Source: an uncultured Prochlorococcus sp. (GTDB taxonomy: Bacteria; Cyanobacteriota; Cyanobacteriia; PCC-6307; Cyanobiaceae). From it: 64,000 bases of DNA. A program made the position numbers and the translations under genes. Every line of letters begins with the position of its first letter. Position 1 is the first letter of the stretch. Location: positions 1-64,000 of the forward strand of contig CACBHP010000005.1 in the NCBI GenBank assembly GCA_902539115.1, read 5' to 3'. Below, in pieces: positions 29,066 through 40,118 of this stretch. Below the pieces are notes generated by a model, which worked only from the letters and a program-made list of their open reading frames with translations, ran no database searches and was not told the DNA's origin.

Positions 29066-31822
29066 ATGAGAGAAACACTTACATCCAGTCCTGAACTTTT
29101 TAGCGATATCAGTTGGAATTTGCTTTTATTGGGTGAAGAAACCGCAAAAAAATGGGATCATAGCGAATTTAATATTGAACACATAATTCATACATTGTTT
29201 TCATCAAGTGAATTCTTTGCTTTCTTTGAAAAATTATCAATCGACCAAGATATAGTTTTAGACATAACAGAAGACTTTTTAGAAGAGACACCAACAAATG
29301 AGTCAGATATTTTTACTATCGGAGAAGATTTAGAAATTTTATTAGATAATGCAAATCAGATTAAAATTCAATGGGGATCGAGATTAATAGAAATCCCTCA
29401 TTTACTAATTGCTCTCGGAAGGGATTTAAGAATTGGAAATTATGTTTTTGAAGAAGGCAATCTTTCAATGGAAAAATTAGAGGAAGAATTAAAGTTTTTC
29501 CCAATTATTAATCAATCAAACGATTCTTTTAAAGATAAGAACGTAATTGAGATAAATAATCAACCTAATTTTGAATCAAATAAAGAATCTTTAGTTAAAG
29601 AAGAAAAATTTGAAAAAGCTATTGTTACATTACCCAAAAGTGAACTTCAAATTGAAACCAAAAAACTAGTTGGAAAAGATGAAAATGCTCTTTCAATTTA
29701 TGGAAAAGATTTAACAGAATCAGCTAATAAAGGGTTACTGGATCCCGTTTTAGGCAGAGAAAATGAGATCAATAATTTAATGAGGGTACTCTGCAGAAGA
29801 AACAAAAATAATCCTATACTTATCGGCAATCCTGGAGTTGGTAAAACCTCAATTGCAAGATTACTTGCGCAATTAATTGTAGATAAAAAAGTTCCTGATT
29901 CTTTAAAAGACTTAAAAATTATTTCACTTGACTTAGGTGCTTTAGTTTCAGGGACAAAATTTAGAGGTCAACTAGAGGAAAGACTCAGCTTGATAATGCA
30001 GGAACTAAACAATGCAAGCCAAGGAATGATTCTATTTATTGATGAAATTCACTCAATATTAAGCTCTGACAGATCCTCTACCGATATTAGTAATATCTTA
30101 AAACCTTTACTAGCTGAGGGAGAACTTAGATGTATCGGCACAACAACACCTGAGAAATTTCGTGAAACTATTGAAAAAGATCAGGCATTGAATAATTGCT
30201 TTCAAAAAATAGCTGTTAATGAACCTTCAGTAGAATTAAGCGCAGAAATACTGCAAGGTATCAAAAAGAAATATGAATCACATCATGGCATAAAAATTTC
30301 TGAAGAGGCTATAGACTATTCCGCAAAATTGGCCGACAGATACATCAGCGATAAATGTCTTCCTGATAAAGCAATAGATTTAATTGATGAAGCAGCTGCA
30401 CAGTTAAAAATCGAGTCAAATAATAAGCCTCAAATAATTCTTCAACAAGAAAACAAACTTCATATAATTGATGAAAAACTGAATAATTTACGAGGAGAAA
30501 ATATCGAAGCTAAAGAAAAACTATTGAATATGAGACAACAATCAGAGGCGAAATTGAATGTTCTTTTGGAAAATTGGAACAATTTGAGTGAAGAAATGGA
30601 GCAATTATCTTTTTTGATGAAAGAAGAAGATAAGCTAACCAAACAAATTCAAGATAAATCAAATCGCGAAATTGAAAATGATCTAGATTATTTAAAAAAG
30701 CTTGAAAAAGAGTTAGGTGAAATAAAGAATGAAATACAAAAAGTTGAAGAGAACTTTAATAAAATAAAGAAAAATAGGAATTTCCCTTTTAAATATCAAG
30801 TTGAACCTGATGATATTGCTGATGTCATCTCAAAAATCACAGGTATTCCAATTGCTAAAGTAGTTTCAAATGAACGTAAGAAATTAGTCAATCTAGAAAC
30901 AGAACTTGGTGAAAAAGTTATTGGACAAGAAAAAGCTATAGAAGCTGTTTCTGCTGCAATTAGAAGAGCTCGCGTTGGCATGAAAAGTCCTAAAAGACCT
31001 ATTGGATCTTTTTTATTTATGGGTCCTACAGGTGTTGGTAAAACAGAATTAGCAAAATCTCTTGCAACAGCTTTATTTGATGAAGAAGACGCACTTTTAA
31101 GATTAGACATGAGTGAATATATGGAGAAAAATGCCGTAGCAAGACTCTTGGGAGCCCCTCCAGGTTATGTTGGTTATGAAGAGGGAGGTCAACTAACTGA
31201 AGCCGTAAGACGGAAACCCTATTCAGTAATACTTCTTGATGAAATAGAAAAAGCACATACAGAAGTTTTTAATATCCTTTTACAAGTCTTAGATGAAGGA
31301 AGATTAACCGACTCTCAAGGAAGGACCGTAGACTTCAAAAATACCGTAATCATTATGACAAGTAACTTGGCTGGTAAATCTATACTAGAGTATTCACAAA
31401 AGATTTCTAAAAGTGAGGGAAAGTTAGAAAAAGATCAACAAACTCTAGAAGATTCTATTAGTAATATATTGTCTTCAATTTTTAGACCAGAATTTTTAAA
31501 TAGAATTGACGAAGTAGTAAAGTTTGATCCATTATCTATTGATGAACTTCAAAAAATAATTATTTTACAAACAGAAGATTTAAAAAACCTGCTACTTGAA
31601 CAGAAAATAAATATCTCCATAGACAAAAAAGTTATTAATAAAATTGCAAATGATTCTTACGAACCTGAATATGGTGCTAGGCCACTTAGCAGGGAACTTA
31701 GAAGACAAATAGAAAATCCCTTGGCTGCAAAACTTTTAGAGGATAACTTTAAAAACAAAAAAAATATCTCAATTAAACTTAACCCCGCTAAAAAAGATGA
31801 GATCGTTTTCAAACCTAGCTGA
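29066..31822 (+). CDS. clpB: ClpB-type AAA+ chaperone (second-paralogue-like, divergent N-domain)
   Basis: 918 aa; two Walker A motifs GNPGVGKTS and GPTGVGKTE; coiled-coil M-domain-like segment; GYVGYEEGGQLTEAVRRKPYSVILLDEIEKAH. Confidence 0.9.
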   Translation: MRETLTSSPELFSDISWNLLLLGEETAKKWDHSEFNIEHIIHTLFSSSEFFAFFEKLSIDQDIVLDITEDFLEETPTNESDIFTIGEDLEILLDNANQIKIQWGSRLIEIPHLLIALGRDLRIGNYVFEEGNLSMEKLEEELKFFPIINQSNDSFKDKNVIEINNQPNFESNKESLVKEEKFEKAIVTLPKSELQIETKKLVGKDENALSIYGKDLTESANKGLLDPVLGRENEINNLMRVLCRRNKNNPILIGNPGVGKTSIARLLAQLIVDKKVPDSLKDLKIISLDLGALVSGTKFRGQLEERLSLIMQELNNASQGMILFIDEIHSILSSDRSSTDISNILKPLLAEGELRCIGTTTPEKFRETIEKDQALNNCFQKIAVNEPSVELSAEILQGIKKKYESHHGIKISEEAIDYSAKLADRYISDKCLPDKAIDLIDEAAAQLKIESNNKPQIILQQENKLHIIDEKLNNLRGENIEAKEKLLNMRQQSEAKLNVLLENWNNLSEEMEQLSFLMKEEDKLTKQIQDKSNREIENDLDYLKKLEKELGEIKNEIQKVEENFNKIKKNRNFPFKYQVEPDDIADVISKITGIPIAKVVSNERKKLVNLETELGEKVIGQEKAIEAVSAAIRRARVGMKSPKRPIGSFLFMGPTGVGKTELAKSLATALFDEEDALLRLDMSEYMEKNAVARLLGAPPGYVGYEEGGQLTEAVRRKPYSVILLDEIEKAHTEVFNILLQVLDEGRLTDSQGRTVDFKNTVIIMTSNLAGKSILEYSQKISKSEGKLEKDQQTLEDSISNILSSIFRPEFLNRIDEVVKFDPLSIDELQKIIILQTEDLKNLLLEQKINISIDKKVINKIANDSYEPEYGARPLSRELRRQIENPLAAKLLEDNFKNKKNISIKLNPAKKDEIVFKPS

Positions 31823-31883
31823 GGAGTAAATCAATAAGCTAATATAAGAATTAAAGCGTAAACTTTATTTCAAAAAAAATTTT

Positions 31884-32126
31884 GTGGCAAGTCCTACTAC
31901 TAATAAAGAACCTCTAAAAAAAGATTCTATTGAAATTGAAGAGCCTAAAAAAAAGAATAATTTTTTTAGATCTACCTACGATGAGCTTAAGCTTGTCGTG
32001 TGGCCTAACAAACAACAACTTTTTAGCGAATCAGTAGCCGTTATAATTATGGTATCCTTCTCTGCGGCAGCCATTGCATCTGTCAGCAGATTCTATGGAT
32101 GGGCAGCCTCGCAAATTTTTGGTTGA
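31884..32126 (+). CDS. secE: Preprotein translocase subunit SecE
   Basis: 80 aa, ...FFRSTYDELKLVVWPNKQQLFSESVAVIIMVSFSAA...; upstream of nusG; GTG start. Confidence 0.92.
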   Translation: MASPTTNKEPLKKDSIEIEEPKKKNNFFRSTYDELKLVVWPNKQQLFSESVAVIIMVSFSAAAIASVSRFYGWAASQIFG

Positions 32127-32178
32127 ATTATCCCTGAATATCCATTAATAAAGATCTTAATTAAACTTCCAGAAAAAA

Positions 32179-32790
32179 ATGAGTAATGAATTAAATACAA
32201 GCCTTGCTTCTTCAAAAGCAAATACAAGCATCGCAAGATGGTATGCAGTTCAAGTAGCATCAAGCTGTGAAAAAAAAGTAAAGGCGACTCTTGAGCAGAG
32301 ATCAGTAACTTTAGGTGTGAATAATCGAATAATTGAAATTGAAATTCCCCAAACTCCTGGAATTAAATTAAAAAAAGATGGAAGCAGACAAACTACTGAA
32401 GAAAAAGTTTTCCCCGGTTATGTCCTCGTAAGAATGATTTTGGATGAAGATACAATGATGGCTGTAAAAAGTACTCCAAATGTGATTAATTTTGTAGGTG
32501 CTGAAGACGGTAGAGGCAGTGGAAGGTCGCGAGGTCATATCAAACCTCGACCATTATCCAGACAAGAAGTTAATAGAATTTTTAAGCGTGCATCAGAGAA
32601 AAAAGCTGTAATCAAGTTAGATATTGAAGAAAAAGATAGAATCATAGTAACTAGTGGCCCTTTCAAGGATTTCCAGGGAGAAGTAATTGAAGTTTCGGGG
32701 GAAAGAAATAAATTAAAAGCATTACTTTCGATATTTGGGCGCGAGACTCCTGTAGAATTGGAATTCTCCCAAATCAATAAACAAAATTAA
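32179..32790 (+). CDS. nusG: Transcription termination/antitermination factor NusG
   Basis: 203 aa; RWYAVQVASSCEKKVKATLEQR, FPGYVLVRM, GPFKDFQGEV. Confidence 0.97.
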   Translation: MSNELNTSLASSKANTSIARWYAVQVASSCEKKVKATLEQRSVTLGVNNRIIEIEIPQTPGIKLKKDGSRQTTEEKVFPGYVLVRMILDEDTMMAVKSTPNVINFVGAEDGRGSGRSRGHIKPRPLSRQEVNRIFKRASEKKAVIKLDIEEKDRIIVTSGPFKDFQGEVIEVSGERNKLKALLSIFGRETPVELEFSQINKQN

Positions 32791-32857
32791 TTTCTAATTG
32801 TTCTTGTTTATCGAGTAAAATTATGATTTTCTACTTCAGCTTAAATTTTCTAATCTA

Positions 32858-33283
32858 ATGGCAAAAAAAATTGTTGCAGTTATCAAGCTTGCTCTACAAG
32901 CAGGCAAAGCAAATCCTGCTCCTCCTGTAGGGCCAGCTTTAGGACAACATGGTGTCAATATCATGGCATTTTGTAAAGAATATAATGCAAGGACACAAGA
33001 TAAAGCGGGTTTTGTAATTCCAGTTGAGATTTCTGTTTTTGAAGATAGAAGCTTTACTTTTATCACAAAAACACCTCCTGCTTCCGTCTTAATAACAAAA
33101 GCAGCTGGTATAGAGAAAGGATCAGGTGAATCTGCAAAAGGTTCTGTTGGGAATATAAGTAAAGCTCAATTAGAAGAAATAGCCAAAACAAAGCTTCCTG
33201 ATCTAAACTGTTCAAGTGTTGAATCAGCAATGAAAGTAATTGAGGGAACTGCTCGTAATATGGGCGTATCTATCACTGATTGA
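32858..33283 (+). CDS. rplK: 50S ribosomal protein L11
   Basis: 141 aa; [44 protein letters not shown]. Confidence 0.99.
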   Translation: MAKKIVAVIKLALQAGKANPAPPVGPALGQHGVNIMAFCKEYNARTQDKAGFVIPVEISVFEDRSFTFITKTPPASVLITKAAGIEKGSGESAKGSVGNISKAQLEEIAKTKLPDLNCSSVESAMKVIEGTARNMGVSITD

Positions 33284-33349
33284 TTTCAAGACAAAATTGC
33301 TCACTATTTAGGGGAGGTTTGTTAATAACCGTTTGTACCCAATATTATT

Positions 33350-34057
33350 ATGAAAAAACTATCCAAAAGAATGGCGGCTCTATCAACAAAGATAGAAGAT
33401 CGCATTTACGCACCACTTGAAGCTCTTAGTATTATCAAGGAAAATGCTAATGCAAAATTTGATGAAACTATTGAAGCACATATACGTTTAGGCATTGATC
33501 CAAAATATACTGATCAACAATTAAGGACAACTGTTGCATTACCACATGGTACTGGGCAAAGCATCAAAATTGCTGTAATTACAAGCGGTGAGAATGTATC
33601 GAAAGCTAAGGTTGCTGGTGCAGATTTATTTGGCGAAGAGGATCTTGTGGAAAGCATCAACAAAGGAAATATGGAGTTCGATCTACTGATTGCGACTCCA
33701 GATATGATGCCAAAGGTTGCAAAATTAGGAAGAGTTTTAGGGCCTAGAGGTTTAATGCCTAATCCTAAGGCTGGCACAGTAACTAACGATATTGCTAATG
33801 CAATAAAAGAATTCAAAGCTGGTAAGCTGGAATTTAGAGCAGATAAGGCGGGCATCGTTCATGTCCGCTTTGGTAAAGCAAGTTTCACAAAAGAGGCCCT
33901 TTTTGACAACTTAAAAACCTTACAAGAATCAATTGATAAAAATAAACCAAGTGGAGCTAAGGGAAAGTATTGGAAAACTTTTTATATAACTTCAACAATG
34001 GGGCCTTCAGTCCAAGTAGACGTAAATGCGGTACAAGACTACCAACCTGAAGGTTAA
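33350..34057 (+). CDS. rplA: 50S ribosomal protein L1
   Basis: 235 aa; [20 protein letters not shown]. Confidence 0.99.
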   Translation: MKKLSKRMAALSTKIEDRIYAPLEALSIIKENANAKFDETIEAHIRLGIDPKYTDQQLRTTVALPHGTGQSIKIAVITSGENVSKAKVAGADLFGEEDLVESINKGNMEFDLLIATPDMMPKVAKLGRVLGPRGLMPNPKAGTVTNDIANAIKEFKAGKLEFRADKAGIVHVRFGKASFTKEALFDNLKTLQESIDKNKPSGAKGKYWKTFYITSTMGPSVQVDVNAVQDYQPEG

Positions 34058-34084
34058 CTCTTTGTAGTATAATTTAAAGTGCAA

Positions 34085-34243
34085 TAATACGGCCAAAGAA
34101 AGTAGGTTTATTTAGCTACTCTAAATTTTAAATTCCTACCGAGGACTCGTCTTAATTATTTCTTTTTGGATCTAATAAAAGCGGCCTCTTTAAAAGGACT
34201 TTGCCGCATTTCCTGCTCTCCCTAAATTACGATCCAAAAAACA
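34085..34243 (+). promoter_or_regulatory. Ribosomal protein L10 leader (autoregulatory mRNA structure)
   Basis: Structured ~160-nt gap directly before rplJ, including GTAGG...CCTAC pairing and a GCGGC...GCCGC helix. Confidence 0.7.
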
Positions 34244-34771
34244 ATGGGCCGAACACTAGAGAATAAGCAACAAATCGTTACTGAGATTAAATCTCTATTA
34301 AACGACTCGGAAATGGCTGTAGTTCTTGACCATAAAGGTTTAACTATCAAAGAGATGTCAGATTTGCGAGCTAGATTGCAAACAACTAATGGCATCTGCA
34401 AAGTTACTAAAAATTCATTAATGCGTAAAGCTATTGATGGAGATAGTAATTGGAACGATCTTGAATCTTTACTGACTGGAACAAATGCTTTTGTCTTAAT
34501 TAAAGAAGATGTTGGTGGTGCTGTAAAAGCGATCCAATCTTTTCAAAAAGACACCAATAAATCCGAAACCAAAGGAGCTTTATTTGAAGGCAGACTTCTT
34601 AGCGATTCTGAAATAAAAGAAATTGCAAGTCTTCCATCTAAAGAAGTATTGATGGCAAAAATTGCTGGCGCTCTAAATGGCGTAGTAACAAAAATTGCGA
34701 TCTCTATCAATGAAGTGCCTTCTGGACTTGCTAGATCACTTAAACAACATTCTGAAAAATCAGAATCTTAA
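34244..34771 (+). CDS. rplJ: 50S ribosomal protein L10
   Basis: 175 aa; [35 protein letters not shown]. Confidence 0.98.
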   Translation: MGRTLENKQQIVTEIKSLLNDSEMAVVLDHKGLTIKEMSDLRARLQTTNGICKVTKNSLMRKAIDGDSNWNDLESLLTGTNAFVLIKEDVGGAVKAIQSFQKDTNKSETKGALFEGRLLSDSEIKEIASLPSKEVLMAKIAGALNGVVTKIAISINEVPSGLARSLKQHSEKSES

Positions 34772-34800
34772 ATCAAAAACCCTAATTAACTTTTAAGAAA

Positions 34801-35196
34801 ATGTCCGCAAAAACTGAAGAAATTCTTGAATCATTAAAGTCTCTATCACTTTTAGAAGCATCTGAGCTTGTAAAGCAAATTGAAGAGGCTTTTGGTGTAT
34901 CTGCTGCAGCTTCTGCAGGTGTAGTAATGGCAGCTCCAGGAGCAGCTGGTGGTGACGCAGAAGGTGGCGCTGCTGAAGAAAAAACTGAATTTGATGTAGT
35001 TCTCGAAAGCTTCGATGCAGCTGCAAAAATAAAAGTCCTTAAGGTTGTAAGAAATGCAACTGGTCTTGGTCTTGGCGATGCAAAAGCACTTGTTGAATCT
35101 GCACCAAAAACAGTAAAAGAAGGAATTGCTAAAGCAGATGCTGAATCTTTAAAGAAAGAGATTGAAGAAGCTGGCGGTAAAGTTACACTTAAGTAA
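34801..35196 (+). CDS. rplL: 50S ribosomal protein L7/L12
   Basis: 131 aa; [40 protein letters not shown]. Confidence 0.99.
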   Translation: MSAKTEEILESLKSLSLLEASELVKQIEEAFGVSAAASAGVVMAAPGAAGGDAEGGAAEEKTEFDVVLESFDAAAKIKVLKVVRNATGLGLGDAKALVESAPKTVKEGIAKADAESLKKEIEEAGGKVTLK

Positions 35197-35243
35197 GAGA
35201 ATATTTTTTCAAGCCGATAAACTAAATATCGGCTTCAAAAATT

Positions 35244-35963
35244 ATGAAAAGTGATAGTATTGCAATTGAAGCTGCAACTGATGGAGCCTGCAGTGGTAAT
35301 CCAGGCCCAGGAGGTTGGGGTGGTTTAATAATTTTTGATGATAAAAGTGAATTAGAAATAGGTGGCTCCGAGCAAAATACGACTAACAATAGAATGGAAC
35401 TAACTGCTGCTATAAAAACACTTGAGAAATTAAAAACCTATAAATTAAAAGAGAACTTTAAATTAAGAACTGATAGTAAATATGTCATAGAAGGGTATAC
35501 AAAATGGATTATTAATTGGAAGAGAAATGGATGGAAAACAAGCTCAGGAAAATCAGTGCAAAATCTTGATTTATGGCAAAAAATTGATCAATTAAGAATT
35601 AATGGTCTTGTAATGGAATATGTTAAGGGCCATAGTGGTGACAAACAAAATGATAGGGTTGACAAAATTGCAACTAATTACAGCAAAGGGATATCTATCT
35701 TAAATAACTTTAAAGAAGAAGCATCCTCAGCTGACTTTTTTGAAAAAACTGCACCTGAAGAAATTCAGGAATTATTTTCAAGAAATGAATTAATTCTAAA
35801 ATTTGCAGAAAAAAAGTATTTGTTAAGTTCACCAGAACTAAGCACCTTATTAGGTGAAGAAAACCACTTAAAGATCAAACTATATTCACTTTTTGAATGG
35901 CGTAATTGGAGATTGATTCCTAAAAATAAAAAATATTGGATAATAGAAAAAAAAGAAGCCTAA
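35244..35963 (+). CDS. rnhA: Ribonuclease HI with ~85-aa C-terminal extension
   Basis: 239 aa; [54 protein letters not shown]. Confidence 0.93.
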   Translation: MKSDSIAIEAATDGACSGNPGPGGWGGLIIFDDKSELEIGGSEQNTTNNRMELTAAIKTLEKLKTYKLKENFKLRTDSKYVIEGYTKWIINWKRNGWKTSSGKSVQNLDLWQKIDQLRINGLVMEYVKGHSGDKQNDRVDKIATNYSKGISILNNFKEEASSADFFEKTAPEEIQELFSRNELILKFAEKKYLLSSPELSTLLGEENHLKIKLYSLFEWRNWRLIPKNKKYWIIEKKEA

Positions 35964-35968
35964 TTTTT

Positions 35969-37138
35969 ATGAATGAACAGAAGAGGGTATTTAAAAATCT
36001 TTATAAAAACTTGATTACCCCTGTATTAAAAAAAGACTCTGGAATTGATGCAGAATACTTAACTAATTTATCTCTTAGCCTTCTATCATTCAGTTCAAGA
36101 AAACATAATTGGCCTTTAATTTCACCTATCTTAAAAAATCTAAATGAAGAATTTACTATAGTTGATAAAAGGTTAACTCAGAGCATATGTGGTATAAATT
36201 TTTGTAATCCAATTGGTTTAGCTGCCGGTTTTGACAAAAATGGAAATGCTGCAAATATATGGAAAGATTTTGGTTTTGGATTTGCTGAACTTGGTACAGT
36301 AACCAAATTTGCTCAGAATGGGAATCCCAAACCAAGGTTGTTTAGATTAGCAGAGGAAGAGGCAGCATTAAATAGAATGGGTTTCAATAACAATGGTGCT
36401 GAAAATCTAGTTAAAAACTTTGTCGAACAAGGAATTGAGTTTAAAAAAAATAGAAAGAATATTTGTTTAGGGATTAATTTTGGCAAGTCTAAAATTACAG
36501 ATTTATCTCAAGCAAAAAATGATTATTTAACTTCTCTAAAATTATTAATTCCATATTGTGATTATGCAGCAATAAACGTAAGTTCTCCAAATACTGAGGG
36601 ACTAAGAAAGTTGCAAGATCCAATTCTTCTAAAAGAACTTCTTAGAGAAATTAAAAACTTACCTAATTGTCCACCATTATTTGTAAAAATTGCGCCAGAT
36701 TTAAGCCTTAAAGATATTGAAGATATTTGCCATTTAATAATCGAGGAAAATATCGATGGGATAATTGCTACTAACACCAGCATAGATAGATTAGGTCTTG
36801 AAAATAGGAAGATCAAGCAAACAGGATTATTACTTTCTGAAGAAAATGGAGGATTGAGTGGAAAGCCTCTACAAAAAAAAGCAAATCAAATAATAAAACA
36901 TATTCATAATATTGATAAAAAGATTATTTTAATTGGCGTTGGAGGAATCGATAGTCCTGAGTCTGCTTGGGAAAGAATTTGTTCTGGAGCATCATTAATT
37001 CAAATTTATACGGGATGGATATATAAGGGTCCACAATTAGTCCCCAATATACTTGAAGGAATTTTAAAGCAACTCAATATACATCAATTATCCAATATTA
37101 AAGAGGCCATTGGATCAGATTTAAAATGGGTTAAATAA
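35969..37138 (+). CDS. pyrD: Dihydroorotate dehydrogenase (class 2, quinone-type)
   Basis: CGINFCNPIGLAAGFDKNGNA, INVSSPNTEGLRKLQ, LIQIYTGWIYKGP; ATG at 35969 preferred over 35936. Confidence 0.96.
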   Translation: MNEQKRVFKNLYKNLITPVLKKDSGIDAEYLTNLSLSLLSFSSRKHNWPLISPILKNLNEEFTIVDKRLTQSICGINFCNPIGLAAGFDKNGNAANIWKDFGFGFAELGTVTKFAQNGNPKPRLFRLAEEEAALNRMGFNNNGAENLVKNFVEQGIEFKKNRKNICLGINFGKSKITDLSQAKNDYLTSLKLLIPYCDYAAINVSSPNTEGLRKLQDPILLKELLREIKNLPNCPPLFVKIAPDLSLKDIEDICHLIIEENIDGIIATNTSIDRLGLENRKIKQTGLLLSEENGGLSGKPLQKKANQIIKHIHNIDKKIILIGVGGIDSPESAWERICSGASLIQIYTGWIYKGPQLVPNILEGILKQLNIHQLSNIKEAIGSDLKWVK

Positions 37139-37155
37139 AAGTTAGAAAATGAATA

Positions 37156-38280
37156 ATGAACAAATCGGAAACTAATGATTACTCAAAATTAGCCATGCAA
37201 ATATCAAACTTAATGCATGGAGGAAATGTATATGAAAATGCAAAAAAATTAAATTTATCACCCTCTGAAATCATTGACGCAAGTGCCTCGTTAGTACCCT
37301 TTGAACCTCCTCAAATACTAATAGATTCATTAAATGCGGGAATTAAGAATCTTGGATTCAGATATTACCCAGAGAGAAACTTGAGTGATCTGAAAGAAAT
37401 AATCGGTAAATTTCATGGGATAAATCCAGACAATATATTGCCTGGAAATGGAGCTTCTGAACTAATAACCTGGGCAGGTTATGAAGCATCCAAATTTGGA
37501 ATAAGTTGTATTCCTTCTCCATCATTTGTTGATTATGAAAGATCTTTAAATTGTTGGAATAGCAATTTTATACATTGCGAATTACCAAAAAACTGGAATG
37601 ATATTTTTCCTCAAGCATTTCCGCTGCATCCAAAAGGTGATGTTATTTGGATAACAAATCCGCATAACCCTACCGGCCAATTATGGGAAAAGAATTCATT
37701 GGAGGAAGTTGTTAAAAAATATAAATTAGTTATCTGTGATGAAGCTTTCTTATCGATAACACCTAATGGAGACAAAGAATCTTTAATACCATTAACACAA
37801 AGATTTGATAATTTATTAGTATTGAGAAGCTTAACCAAAATCTTCAATATTCCTGGTCTTAGATTAGGTTACGTTATTGGCTCATCGAAAAAACTTAAAC
37901 AATGGGAAATAAATAGAGATCCTTGGCCTCTAAATTCATTTGCTATTAAAGCCGGGATTGATCTACTAAGTAATAAAAAATTCTATGAACAGTGGATAAA
38001 ACAGCTTCACAGCTGGATAAATATTGAAAAAAAGAGAGTATTTGAAAAATTATCAAAAATAGAGAAACTTAAAGTTCATAACTCTTCAACCAACTTTTTT
38101 TTAATAGAAAGTAAAACATCCTTATCGCCAAATATAAAATACTTAGAAAATAAGGGAATATTACTTAGAGAATGTACTTCATTTAGATTTCTGGACGAAA
38201 AGTGGGCAAGAATAAGTTTGCAGAATAGGAAAAATAACAATATTTTATGTAAAGAAATTCAGAATTCCTTTAAAAAATAA
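37156..38280 (+). CDS. PLP-dependent aminotransferase, CobC/CobD (threonine-phosphate decarboxylase)-like
   Basis: 374 aa; MHGGNVYENAKKLNLSPSEIIDASASLVPFEPP, NPHNPTGQLW, RSLTKIFNIPGLRLGY. Confidence 0.8.
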   Translation: MNKSETNDYSKLAMQISNLMHGGNVYENAKKLNLSPSEIIDASASLVPFEPPQILIDSLNAGIKNLGFRYYPERNLSDLKEIIGKFHGINPDNILPGNGASELITWAGYEASKFGISCIPSPSFVDYERSLNCWNSNFIHCELPKNWNDIFPQAFPLHPKGDVIWITNPHNPTGQLWEKNSLEEVVKKYKLVICDEAFLSITPNGDKESLIPLTQRFDNLLVLRSLTKIFNIPGLRLGYVIGSSKKLKQWEINRDPWPLNSFAIKAGIDLLSNKKFYEQWIKQLHSWINIEKKRVFEKLSKIEKLKVHNSSTNFFLIESKTSLSPNIKYLENKGILLRECTSFRFLDEKWARISLQNRKNNNILCKEIQNSFKK

Positions 38281-39350
38281 TTAATAAATTTTTTAATCTC
38301 ATTTTTAGATTTAATTTTATTATTATTTTCCATGTTCTTCTTCATGAGATCTAATATTTCATAATGATTTTTTCCCTTTTTTAATTTTATTTTAAAAATT
38401 CTTTCTAGAGTTTCTTCAAAAACTTCTTTAGAAATTTTATTCTGATTGATTAAAATTGAGCCTCCACTTTCAGCAAGAATCATTGCATTTTTCTCCTGAT
38501 GATTATTTTTAGAATCTGGATATGGAATTAAAATTGAAGGTTTTTCAGCCTCTATAAGTTCATTGATTATTCCTGCACCAGATCTTGATATTACAAGATC
38601 ACAGTTTTGAATTAAAGCTGCTATTTCATTAGTAAATTGCTTTTGAATATAATTTTTGGAGTTTTTTACATGAAAAGGTTGTTGATTAGATTCGCCAATA
38701 ATATGAACTATCCGAAACTTTTTTTTTATTAAATATTCTAGAGATTCATAAAGAATTTGATTTATAGCTTTTGCTCCTTGACTACCTCCCATAACAATCA
38801 AAAGAGGTCCATTTCCTTTTGGAACCCATTCTGGCAAAAAATTAAATTTATAGAATTGCTCTCTTAAAGGTGTTCCAGTGAAAATAGTTTTGCAATTTTT
38901 TAAATAGGAATTTGTTTTCTTAAATCCTAAAAGAACATAGTTACATAAAAAACCAAAATATTTCGTGACCATTCCTGGAATTACGTTTGATTCATGAATA
39001 ATGATAGGTATCTTGAGAAGTTTTGAAGCAACAATAGTAGGTGCTGATATATAACCGCCAGTCGTAAAAACTAAGTTAATTTTTTTTTCTTTTAAGATCC
39101 TAATTATTTGGAAAGTTGACATTAAAATTTCTATATATTGATATAACAAAAAAATATTTTTTCTTGGTGTCTTTATATTCAAAGTCCTCAAATTATATTT
39201 TTTGGGAATAAAATTTGCATCAAGTCTTTGACGAACACCCAACCAATGAATATTCCATTCATCTTCCACCTCTTTAGAAACTGCTAACGCTGGGAAAATA
39301 TGCCCCCCTGTCCCACTTGCTGCGACTAGTAAATTATTTTTTTTAGACAT
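38259..39350 (-). CDS. murG: UDP-N-acetylglucosamine--N-acetylmuramyl-(pentapeptide) pyrophosphoryl-undecaprenol GlcNAc transferase
   Basis: 363 aa; ASGTGGHIFPALAV, VFTTGGYISAPTI, MGGSQGAKAIN, SRSGAGIINELI. Confidence 0.95.
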   Translation of the reverse strand: MSKKNNLLVAASGTGGHIFPALAVSKEVEDEWNIHWLGVRQRLDANFIPKKYNLRTLNIKTPRKNIFLLYQYIEILMSTFQIIRILKEKKINLVFTTGGYISAPTIVASKLLKIPIIIHESNVIPGMVTKYFGFLCNYVLLGFKKTNSYLKNCKTIFTGTPLREQFYKFNFLPEWVPKGNGPLLIVMGGSQGAKAINQILYESLEYLIKKKFRIVHIIGESNQQPFHVKNSKNYIQKQFTNEIAALIQNCDLVISRSGAGIINELIEAEKPSILIPYPDSKNNHQEKNAMILAESGGSILINQNKISKEVFEETLERIFKIKLKKGKNHYEILDLMKKNMENNNKIKSKNEIKKFINYFLKEF

Positions 39351-39391
39351 AAAAACTTAAATTAGTAGAATAAAAATAACCAATAATTAAT

Positions 39392-40117
39392 ATGTTTAAT
39401 TTAAACTTATTCAAAAATATAGGATTTCTTCTCTACTTATTTGTTTATCTTATTATTCCCTATTCAGCAATAACGCAAACTTTAAAAGTTGATTTTATAA
39501 GAAATCTAGAAAATTCTTTAAATGCAAGAGATTTAGAATTCATTAGAAAAAATTTTAGAAATGAAGAAAGCCAAAATATACCAAAACAATTTTCAAAGAT
39601 TATTAATGATTTCCCTAACAGCAAATGGAAGATCAAAAGATTAAAATCTAATATTACAAATGAAGATATTTTGCGAATAAAAGTTTCTGGGGAAAAAATA
39701 GTTAATGGAGAAATATATATACTCGAATCCAATTTTGATTATTTATTTTCAATCGTAAATGGGAAAATAGATGTAGGGATTATCAAAAATTTATTCACTA
39801 CCATAAGAAATGATAATAAAAAGATAGATATTAGTTTTAAAATTCCTCATAGAGTACTTACTGGTTCAAAATATGATATCGATATAATTCTAAATAAGCC
39901 TCTTGAAGAGGTAATTATTGCTGGAGCTATTAAATCTCATCAAGTTAATTCATTTTTTGAACAAGAAATATTATTGGAACCATTGGAGTCTGGAGGGATT
40001 TTTAAAATAACAAGAGCTCCTTCAGAACCAGGGATACAAATTTGGTCAGGAATTATAGCTCACCCTGAGGGAATAATTACTTTCACAAAGAGCATTGATA
40101 TTGTTGATGAGATATAG
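39392..40117 (+). CDS. Conserved hypothetical exported protein
   Basis: 241 aa with N-terminal hydrophobic signal-like segment. Confidence 0.7.
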   Translation: MFNLNLFKNIGFLLYLFVYLIIPYSAITQTLKVDFIRNLENSLNARDLEFIRKNFRNEESQNIPKQFSKIINDFPNSKWKIKRLKSNITNEDILRIKVSGEKIVNGEIYILESNFDYLFSIVNGKIDVGIIKNLFTTIRNDNKKIDISFKIPHRVLTGSKYDIDIILNKPLEEVIIAGAIKSHQVNSFFEQEILLEPLESGGIFKITRAPSEPGIQIWSGIIAHPEGIITFTKSIDIVDEI

Positions 40118-40118
40118 C

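Noticed and set aside
30796-31110. 104-aa antisense ORF in the clpB-like gene
   Set aside because: Shadow ORF opposite the second Walker A region.
33514-33855. 113-aa antisense ORF in rplA
   Set aside because: Fully inside L1 with no supporting signals.
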